Below, in pieces: positions 7,630 to 14,594 of a DNA stretch of 14,594 nt. The translations under genes and the position numbers were made by a program. The stretch's first letter is position 1. Each line of letters opens with the position of its first letter. The DNA is taken from assembly GCA_003550305.1 (NCBI GenBank), contig QKYT01000848.1, forward strand, positions 18,756-33,349, in the 5' to 3' direction. Source of the DNA: Glomus cerebriforme. Its lineage: Eukaryota; Glomeromycota; Glomeromycetes; Glomerales; Glomeraceae. The notes under the pieces were generated by a model. It was not told where the DNA came from and did no database searches. It saw only the letters and a list, made by a program, of their open reading frames with translations.

Positions 7630-8088
7630 TTAGCAAATTGGACAAAGGCATATCTTTTTCGACCGATATCTCCAATAACTTTAAAATGAGACTGAAATTA
7701 CTTATTTCAAATTTATAGAATTAAAAAGATACTAATTTTATATTTGTTGTGTTGCGTCAATTGTCAGCTGACATGCGTCAGATGATTGATGCACACATTC
7801 AATTTATATTTTTTTCATAACATATAACTGATAACTGATAAATATAGAAAACAGTTTAACATATGAAGTTTGTCTCACGCAAATGATCTTCAGCTTTACG
7901 ATATAAAAAATACTTGGCGTTGTGATTTCTCCCCTATACCTTCCCTGTTAATTTTCTCAAAAATCAAATACTTTATGTTATTGTACCATTAACAAACTAT
8001 ATAATATATATGTTCGAATTCATTTTTAAAATATAAATGATCTGCACACTTCTGTGGATAAAAATATTTATACATATCAGATATAAAT
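7630..8088 (+). promoter_or_regulatory. Intergenic region and presumed promoter of the membrane-protein gene
   Basis: No gene is visible. An AT run, TATATAATATATATG, lies about 80 bp upstream of the ATG at 8089 and could serve as a TATA-like element, though such runs are common here. A palindromic motif at 7754-7780 is listed separately. Confidence 0.3.
7754..7780. promoter_or_regulatory. Palindrome TGTCAGCTGACA flanked by direct GCGTCA motifs
   Basis: Positions 7762-7773 are a perfect 12-bp palindrome with a central CAGCTG (E-box type). GCGTCA occurs on each side in the same orientation, at 7754-7759 and 7775-7780. The cluster lies about 310 bp upstream of the ATG at 8089. It is a candidate bHLH or bZIP binding site, and function is inferred from symmetry only. 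Confidence 0.3.
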
Positions 8089-9123
8089 ATGGCTGTTTCG
8101 GATTTCGGATCGTCAATAAAAATGTTGATCTCAAGAATTTCAAGAACCATTTGTTTCTCAATAATTATTATAATTGATTTTATCCTTTATTTTATACCTA
8201 TATTTATATTATGTCTGATACCAAATTTTATTATTACATTAATATGGTATTTTCCGTCAATATATCAATTATATTCATTTATTTTTACAGAAAATAAATT
8301 TGATTTGAGAATAAGAATTTATTTATTTTTATTATCACCTTTGATTATAATATTATATATTCCATTTTGTATTATAGTTTTTATTGGATATAATATACAT
8401 GTTACTTTAACTTGTCGATTAATAACAATTTTTTTAAGACCAGAATATTCCCTTTATTCATTTTCATTAACGGCATCATTAATTTATCTAAATTATCATA
8501 ATGATGATGATTCTTTTATTGATGAATCATTTTCAATATTTGAAACATTTAAACAAGTTATACAATTTATACAAAATTGTTGGAATTTTAATTCTATTAA
8601 AATTTCAAAGAGAATTCAGAAATATAAAATTTTTGTTATTGAATTTATCTTTTCTAAAATAATTATTACTTTTATTGATTTTATCATAATTATTTTATTT
8701 TTTATTCCGATAATCATACTATGGATAATACATTTATTAAGAGAATTCACTAAATGTTGTATCTTGACATTCCGAAATGCAATGATTAATGAACTTTTGA
8801 TTAATCATGAAAGTATTTTATCTACTTTAATATCAATAACATCATTTATTTATACCTGTATATTAAATATTGTGCTCTTACTTTTTTTTTCATATTGTTC
8901 CTGTTTATCAATAATATTTGAATATTCAATAATACTTATAAATATATATTATAGAGGTGGATTTTATTATGTTATGCATTATTTTAAGTTTATTATTTTT
9001 AATATGATTTTTAACATTTGTTTTGGATTAGATATATTAATTTATGTTTGGTTTGGATTATATATTTATGAAAATGATGATTACATATCAAACAATGCGG
9101 ATCTGTTCGGTCCGCTATTCTAA
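8089..9123 (+). CDS. Multi-pass membrane protein of unknown function
   Basis: A single-exon, 344-residue frame runs from ATG 8089 to TAA 9121-9123. I do not recognise the family. Hydrophobic stretches suggest about seven to eight membrane segments, at roughly residues 20-52 (probably two, split around LCLIPN), 76-108, 181-216, 244-286 (two) and 298-326. The polar stretch at about 135-180, including an acidic NDDDSFIDES cluster and a Lys/Arg-rich patch (KISKRIQKYK), should be a loop. The first and fourth hydrophobic regions share a D-F-I-(4-7)-F-I-P-I-x-I-L motif (D30 to L41 and D197 to L211), which suggests an internal duplication. The short N-terminus (MAVSDFGSS) is not a typical cleavable signal because the hydrophobic stretch is long. 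Codon use follows the extreme AT bias, which inflates Ile and Phe, but a 1-kb open frame with alternating polar loops is unlikely by chance. Confidence 0.75.
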   Translation: MAVSDFGSSIKMLISRISRTICFSIIIIIDFILYFIPIFILCLIPNFIITLIWYFPSIYQLYSFIFTENKFDLRIRIYLFLLSPLIIILYIPFCIIVFIGYNIHVTLTCRLITIFLRPEYSLYSFSLTASLIYLNYHNDDDSFIDESFSIFETFKQVIQFIQNCWNFNSIKISKRIQKYKIFVIEFIFSKIIITFIDFIIIILFFIPIIILWIIHLLREFTKCCILTFRNAMINELLINHESILSTLISITSFIYTCILNIVLLLFFSYCSCLSIIFEYSIILINIYYRGGFYYVMHYFKFIIFNMIFNICFGLDILIYVWFGLYIYENDDYISNNADLFGPLF

Positions 9124-10291
9124 AAAAAATGAAATTATACTCAACTTTCTTATAAATAAATTATCAAAGGAAATTTTATAAAAAGATTTTAAAATATTAC
9201 AATAAATGTATATCATCTTGGTTTTAACTAAAGGTAAATGAGTTGGAACAACTTTCCTGTCAAATAGGAATCGCTCGGTTGGAATATCTTCAACTATTTT
9301 AAGGTAACCCAAAGAATTGTATTAGTATTTCTGAGTTGAGGTATATGCAAAATATTTCATATAAAGTTTTCATTTGTTTATAAAGTCCCAAAAATTATTG
9401 GCCGCTAATTAATATCGTAGAAAGCGATAGATAAAGGTTTTATTTATTACATGTTAGTTATATTTTCGCTATTGTTTCATGAAATGGTTTCATTCATTCA
9501 ACTTGTAAATCAGATATATCAAGTTTATTAAGGTACAAAGAGAAATTATAAAAATTGTTTTGATATTATCGACACAATGAGCCAAATATTTCATGTGCAA
9601 CTTGTGCAACTTGGCATTTCTTTGGTGTGAAAGTCACACTGTGTGGATTTATCTGCCAAAGCAGGTTTGAGTTGATGTTTCTTTTTAAGGAAAAATAAGT
9701 ATTTTTTCCTTTTTTTTTAAAAAAAAAGTAAATTTATAAAAAATATTTTTGTTAGTATGAGAAATTTATTGTTTATTTGTGATAATATAACATTGATATA
9801 TTTGAAGTTGTAAACATGAAAAAATGTCAAAAAGAGTATTATGATCATGTTTTGTTTTGAACAATTTAAATCTTAGTTTATATTTGATTTTGTTTACTTG
9901 TTACATTAATCTAACATTTTAATAATTTTTATTGTAATAAGTTTACATAAATTATAAAAAATAAAGTAAAAAAATTCTAAATAATGAACCAAATTTAATA
10001 TTATAACTATATGTTTTCTAACCTAATAACTATTTATTCTAGATTATCTTATATCTATTTGTTCAATTCTAATTTTGTTTTGTTATTTATCCGTACACCC
10101 AGTACTTCATATGATATTCTATTTGTTTCTATATTATTTGTTTATCCATCCATCAATTTATTACATCCATAATTTCATACAACAAATTTTGTTTACTTTT
10201 TGATTATTTTAATTTTTATTTCTTTACATTATTATTAATTTCTAGATTCATTTTTATCTCAACCCATCCATAAAAGCAATGTGATTTATTG
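9124..10291. other. Long AT-rich region without a supported gene
   Basis: The only protein-like piece is on the minus strand at about 9232-9312 (IVEDIPTERFLFDRK and PTHLPLVKTK), without an ATG and ending in low-complexity sequence. It may be a fragment of a dead gene. Small structures include a 9-bp tandem repeat, TGTGCAACT x2 (9594-9611), and a perfect 6-bp stem, GTGTGA-AAG-TCACAC (9625-9639). Otherwise I see nothing. Confidence 0.4.
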
Positions 10292-10775
10292 TTATTGGCT
10301 TGTTCTTTTTGTTAAACCAATTTGTTTGATCATTTCCATCTTATAACCCAATCCTATTTCTTCTTTTAATTCCCATAGCATTCCGTCAAATCCATTGTAT
10401 TTGTTGATAAAGGAGCAATAACCAATGGTAAAGGATGATAAAGGAGGCAAATTTTCCGCGAAATTTCTCTTTACGCACAATTATTACAGGTGAAATCTAT
10501 ATGAGAGGAGTTTAATTGCTCAGAAGAGGGCTTTTTTCTAGTTTTTTATTGTTTGATGCTGAGCAAACTCTTTATTTTTCCGCTCCTTTTGATAAACTTT
10601 TAATGCTTTTTCTAACACTTCAACCATTAAACACCGTTAACTTTTTCAATTCTCGATAAAGTTCCAGTTTAAATATCAAAGATAAAGGTTGGTCCATCCA
10701 TCTCCTGTTGTGAATTCTTTTGCTATTTTATATTCTTAATGGCCTTTTCATCGCCTGTATACTGACTGAGTTATA
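10292..10775 (-). pseudogene. Possible decayed protein-coding sequence in several broken frames
   Basis: On the minus strand, a frame from about 10761 to 10627 reads TGDEKAIKNIK, TAG, QKNSQQEMDGPTFIFDI, TAA, TGTLSRIEKVNGV, TAA. It is protein-like throughout but broken by three in-frame stops. A different frame follows at 10627-10538 with MVEVLEKALKVYQKERKNKE and a TAG. Further on, 10480-10292 is open with PPLSSFTIGYCSF and GFDGMLWELKEEIGLGYK and has no ATG start. The order on one strand, the balanced amino-acid content and the lower AT content suggest one old gene or transposon protein damaged by stops and frameshifts. I do not recognise it, and unannotated introns are an alternative. Confidence 0.25.
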
Positions 10776-10901
10776 AAGCTTTTGTTGCAGGAATCCAGAA
10801 ATATTGGCCGTACTGGAGGAGAGTGGAAATTTGAAATTCATTGAATCTTCACTTTCTCCAAATTTCGGTATGTCTAAATCTATATGGGTGTTAGGGCTCA
10901 T
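10728..10901 (-). CDS. Small ORF of 57 codons, strand uncertain
   Basis: An ATG at 10901-10899 opens 57 codons to TAA at 10730-10728 (MSPNTHIDLDIPKFGESEDS...). It overlaps the broken coding sequence just described in another frame. The opposite strand also looks exon-like: CTTTTGTTGCAG at 10779-10790 is a good acceptor, and the stretch up to TTTCG|GTATGT (donor near 10868) is open on the plus strand with NPEILAVLEESGNLKFIES. Both cannot easily be real. I record the region as possibly coding with unresolved strand. Confidence 0.2.
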   Translation of the reverse strand: MSPNTHIDLDIPKFGESEDSMNFKFPLSSSTANISGFLQQKLYNSVSIQAMKRPLRI

Positions 10902-11050
10902 CAATACAGTGTATAAGGAAATAAAGAGGGAATTCTAACCTAAACCAAATCGGCCAGTTAGGAGATACTCAACTATCTATCCGATTTTTCCTTGCCTGAT
11001 ACGAGGAAGACCTCAATATACAGTATAAGGAAGTTAAAAGGGAGAGTTTA
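10897..11050. repeat. Direct repeat of about 40 bp, two diverged copies
   Basis: The sequence at 10897-10937 (CTCATCAATACAGTGTATAA and onward) recurs at 11012-11050 (CTCAATATACAGTATAAGGA and onward) in the same orientation, with most positions matching and a few indels. The copies are about 115 bp apart. Each ends in a purine-rich GGGA(A/G) stretch. Confidence 0.4.
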
Positions 11051-11441
11051 AGGGGAGTAGTTCTTACAAAGAAAAAGCAAAATCATAATGTTAAAAAAAT
11101 GCGAAAAATAAGGGTATTTATATATTTAAGAATATAAAAATGAGTCAAATTTTATAATGTTACGATGATTACAATAATAAATTAAGCATGATGGATCATG
11201 TCACTTACGTTTTTTATGGAAATTTTCTACGAGTCATAGTTTATACCTTTAACGTCATACAAATCAATAATCAATGATGATTTTTTTAATAACTCATAAT
11301 TTTTAACTAATTGATTATGCATGATCAAAATTTCTGCTTGAACAAGTAACCATTACTCAAATCCAAATATCGTGGTTGGCTTTGAATAATCAATCCTAGT
11401 CAGTTATAAATGATTTTTTTTAAAATTATCAATCTTTAATT
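11051..11441. other. AT-rich intergenic DNA, nothing supported
   Basis: No protein-like frame is visible. ATCATGTCACTTACGTT at about 11197-11213 resembles the minus strand of 1092-1110 (ATCATGTGACCTTACGTT) and may be a fragment of the same dispersed repeat. Confidence 0.35.
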
Positions 11442-11505
11442 CATAATTTTGGCTAAAATTTTCATAATTCTGGCCAAATTTACAGTGTAATTCCGGCCTA
11501 AATCC
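11442..11505. repeat. Three tandem units of about 21 bp, core ATAATTYTGGCYAAAWTT
   Basis: Units start at about 11442 (CATAATTTTGGCTAAAATTT), 11463 (CATAATTCTGGCCAAATTTA) and 11485 (GTGTAATTCCGGCCTAAATC). The GGC(C/T) core changes gradually from unit to unit, as in an old tandem array. Confidence 0.55.
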
Positions 11506-11749
11506 AGAATGATACAACATATCAAGTCTAGAAGATTATTATCCAAGTTTTATTTCGGCAAGCTCTTTATATTCCTTTCAGTTAATCAGAAGCTTAAAGT
11601 TATTATATTTTCAACAATGTCAAATTTTATTTTACACTTCTTTTTCCTGAAAGACACTAGTGATAACATAATGGATAATGAAGACGAAGTAGTGGATAGT
11701 GATGATTCATTTTTGAAAACTTTTTTTATGATTCAGAAAGTGAAATAAT

Positions 11750-13189
11750 TCTATTTTTGAATTTAACAATGAATTAATATTTTGCTCATTTTGAAGAAGA
11801 TAGTTTAAATTTTTTCCACCTACAGAAATTGATTGTATCAGCAATAATTTCAATAATTTGTGATTTATATTACTTATATATAATTAAAATAAATCTGTAG
11901 AAAATATGTATATAACAGAGTAACGGACTACTTTCCGATTTCAATGGTTATAATAATTTCAAAATTCATATCTATTTTCAGTTTTGAGTAAATTAATTGT
12001 ACTGTATATACGAAATTATTTACATTTTATAAACCAATAAAAACATATCATGTTTTGCCTTGAATTTATTCAAAAAAAGCCCTTCCATGTATAAAAAAAA
12101 AGTATATTCTTATGCATGTTTTTATTTTATTATTTTTTTTATATTGCATCAATATCTAAGAATATTCTAAGAATCATATATAGTTACTGCTGCAGAATTA
12201 AGAATTTATAATAAGGCTCGATTGATCCAAGTAAACTCCATTGATAATAAATAATTTATGTGAGCAGAATGTTTTAGTTTTTAAATTATCAGATTATGAT
12301 TTGGATATTGATCGATGAATCATAATATCGCTACAAGTGCAAATAATTCTACTTGTTGCTACTTTCCTTTAATACGAATGACGACAAAGTAAAGCGTCTT
12401 TTGTAAAATAAAAACAATTTTAAAGTATTTTTATAATGCCTTATAATACTGTTAATACTGTTAATACATCAAATTTATTAATTGTACATACTGTACATAA
12501 ATATATTTATCTTAAAATTAAGTATCATTTGAATTAATCACAGTTACCATTAAAACTTAACGCATGCAAAAATTTAATTAAAATTTTAATTTTGTATGAC
12601 GAAAATTACAATCTAATTGTTTAATTTTGTATTTATTTAAAATTCGGGTCAAAAATTTAACTCATTTTATTAACTGTTAATATGTTTTTATTCAAAAAAT
12701 AAAATAAAATAAAATCGAAACTTTGCAATTTTATGAAATTCACCAGTATCATTTGATTAACTTAATCCCATTTATCCTTTAGTACAAACTGAGAAAAAAT
12801 GTAAACAAATATTTTCAGTTTTTTTATTCGGTCATATCAATTTAATTATTTTACAATTAATAAACAAAAAAAAAATTTTTTTATAGCGTAATTTCAGGCA
12901 GCATTTCAATTCTTTTTGCTTATATTAAATTTTTTATTGTCTAGTTGATTGGTCTATTCCAAATAAAATTTTAAACAAAAATATCCAATTAATATTTACA
13001 ATTGACCAATACCTTTAAGAATTCAAGTATTTCTTTTGTTGTATTAATAAGCCAGTCATATAATTCCTCACGAACTTTGTAAGTCAATCTCAATTTTCAA
13101 CATTTAGTAAATAAAAAAAAATTCTTTTTTTTTCAAATTCATTCCAATGATGAAAATAAACAATTTAAAAATTTTGATCCAGAAGGATA
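11750..13189. other. 1.4 kb of very AT-rich DNA with no supported gene
   Basis: Long A/T runs and frequent stops occur in all frames. I see no RNA-gene structure, splice-bounded exon or strong repeat. Confidence 0.5.
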
Positions 13190-13530
13190 GTTAATAAAGA
13201 ACTACGGCCCTACCAATATTGGACTTAGTAGAAGTGTACTGCTACTCCCTTCACATAGCACCATGCCATACCACAATCTACCATGGGACTATAAGTCAGG
13301 AATAAGAATAGGAGTAGGTATGATACGTCATTTCGATCAAAAATCCCAGACAATTAACCTGGGTGCATGGATTACCTGGAATCTCTGACAAGTTACCCAT
13401 AACTTGTTAGAAATTCCAGGTAATGCCTGATGCATCTAAGATAACTATCCAGGACTTTGTATCCACGGGCTTACCATAAGATAAGCATGCTATGCCCCCC
13501 GCCCACGCATAACATCATGCTGCTCTGCAA
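13190..13530. repeat. GC-richer block with several inverted repeats, probably a non-autonomous element or relic
   Basis: Base composition shifts abruptly from roughly a quarter G+C to nearer half between about 13190 and 13530. Besides the long hairpin at 13371-13424, CCCAG/CTGGG (13345-13363) and CTACTCC/GGAGTAG (about 13233 and 13311) are inverted, and TGCAT/ATGCA extends the hairpin. A 62-codon frame from 13457 has no protein-like features. The boundaries are only approximate and no target-site duplication was identified. Confidence 0.4.
13371..13424. repeat. Hairpin with 24-bp arms and 6-nt loop
   Basis: The left arm at 13371-13394 starts ATTACCTGGAAT. The right arm at 13401-13424 is its reverse complement with 22 of 24 matches, and both mismatches are transitions. 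The loop is ACCCAT. After a small interruption the pairing resumes with TGCAT/ATGCA. The structure could be a transposon end, a small structured RNA or a recombination site, and nothing in the sequence decides between these. Confidence 0.7.
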
Positions 13531-14197
13531 AAAATACCCGACAATAAAAACAACAAAGCGAATTACTCAGTTCATAAGTCTATATTCTTTAAGATTGTTA
13601 ACTTCATTTTTTTCTAAATTGACTCGTACTATTGTTATCAATTAGTGAATTTATTATGCCATTTTCATAAAAATTTCATGTAGTACCACAAATATTTAAT
13701 TCTTTTCACTACGATCAATGATAAGTCAACATCCATTTACCCATTTTGGAAGATGCAATGACAAGAAATATAAAAAGAATATCATAAGAAATTTTTTTTA
13801 AGACGCGTTGACAAGTAATCATTATTCGTTAATCACGTAATAAATCATTACGATAAGTGAAATGCTTCTATTAAAATTCTACTTTTAACCTTTTGAACAT
13901 AAATTATTAACTATTTTGCTTAATCCTCTCGATTATTTATAGTCGTAAACTATGGCAATTTAAAGTACACAAATTTTTTTAAAAAAGAGATAAAATTTAC
14001 AGTTTATATTAAATTTTACTAGTCCATATATAGTAAAAAATATATATTTCACAGGCAACATAATTTTTCAAACTGATAACAAGATGCAAATTTGTTATCT
14101 GTATTAAAAATAATTAATGTGAAATAATTATATCGAAAAATCCTTTGAATGAAAAAAAAATATAAATTATAATTCAATGCCTTAATTGTTTTATTTT
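13531..14197. other. AT-rich spacer downstream of the right-edge kinase gene
   Basis: No gene is visible. The part nearest 14198 should be the 3' UTR of the minus-strand kinase-family gene. Confidence 0.4.
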
Positions 14198-14594
14198 CTA
14201 AATTTTTCCCTCACTTTTAGATTCATTATTTTGATCTAAAAAAATGGATCATAAAATTAAAAATAATTATTTCAACATAAAAAAAGTTTAAAATATCAAT
14301 AAAAAAAATTTACCATCTTCGTTAATTTTCAATTGAGAAATATCAATTTGTAGATTTTCTATAAAATAAAATAAAATTATTAAATTTTTTTTTTTTTAAT
14401 ATTTATCAAATGAAATAAAAATTTATTTACCCGAATATTCGGTGCTTATAATATTATCATATTGTTTATAATAATCATCTGAATTTTTTGGTTCAGAAAG
14501 ATTATTAAAATTAAGTAGTCTGCTTGTATAAATAGCTTCTGAATGTGTTTCATATGATAAGCTAGTCAAAGTCACATTACTAGTTTGTAATTCA
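14198..14594 (-). CDS. 3' end of a kinase-family gene: C-terminal tail, three exons (partial)
   Basis: The last 81 residues of a minus-strand gene whose kinase domain lies beyond the window. The exons are 14594-14431 (one leading base, then in frame), 14358-14314 (45 bp) and 14235-14198 (ending in TAG), with introns of 72 and 78 bp. Both introns are GT-AG and phase 1. The tail carries AIYTSRLLNFNNL-x-EPKN, nearly identical to the tail of the kinase at 4019-5408. It then adds an acidic, Tyr-rich stretch (SDDYYKQYDNIISTEYSENL) and LQIDISQLKINEDDQNNES. Homology to the complete kinase and conserved exon phase make the assignment firm, but whether this copy is catalytically intact cannot be seen. 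Confidence 0.8.

Noticed and set aside
13457..13645. 62-codon plus-strand frame
   Set aside because: It covers the edge of the GC-richer block and AT-rich DNA, with no protein-like signature.
1..14594. tRNA, rRNA, CRISPR or bacterial operon features
   Set aside because: I scanned by eye for these and saw no cloverleaf with a T-loop motif, no rRNA signature, no regular spacer array and no Shine-Dalgarno-linked genes.

Overview
The window looks like accessory DNA from a very AT-rich fungal genome, most likely an arbuscular mycorrhizal fungus of the Rhizophagus type. This is inferred from four things: long AT-rich spacers with homopolymer runs, short GT-AG introns of about 60-100 bp, clustered paralogues of a 'CxxC + tyrosine-kinase-like' protein family that is hugely expanded in Glomeromycotina, and abundant decayed repeats. 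A few unresolved bases (N at 150-151, 605 and 701) point to a draft contig.

Layout. Positions 1-1110 hold two tandem copies, about 750 bp apart, of one promoter plus the start of a coding region, both on the minus strand. The left copy is open and runs off the window. The right copy is frameshifted. From about 1240 to 3395 there is no convincing gene but several repeats, including a compact 300-bp block of ATCCG/CGGAT pentamers bounded by inverted terminal repeats (3093-3394). The best-supported gene is a two-exon protein kinase on the minus strand (4019-5408). Just downstream of its stop lies a relic of the 45-bp C-terminal exon found in its paralogue. A second, divergently oriented kinase-family gene (6493-7629, plus strand) keeps only the C-lobe and a five-exon tail, and must be catalytically dead. 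A multi-pass membrane protein of unknown function (8089-9123) follows. Positions 9124-14197 are mostly non-coding or decayed, with possible broken minus-strand coding pieces around 10292-10901, several repeat families, and a GC-richer block (about 13190-13530) carrying a 24-bp-stem hairpin. The window ends in the last three exons of a third kinase paralogue (14198-14594, minus strand).

The three kinase-family loci share C-terminal tail sequence and a chain of phase-1 introns, so they form a local birth-and-decay cluster: one apparently active kinase, one truncated pseudokinase and one seen only at its tail. By analogy with the family, the active member would be a cytoplasmic signalling kinase. 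Nothing in the sequence shows the genes acting in one pathway. I see no rRNA, tRNA, CRISPR array or prokaryotic feature.
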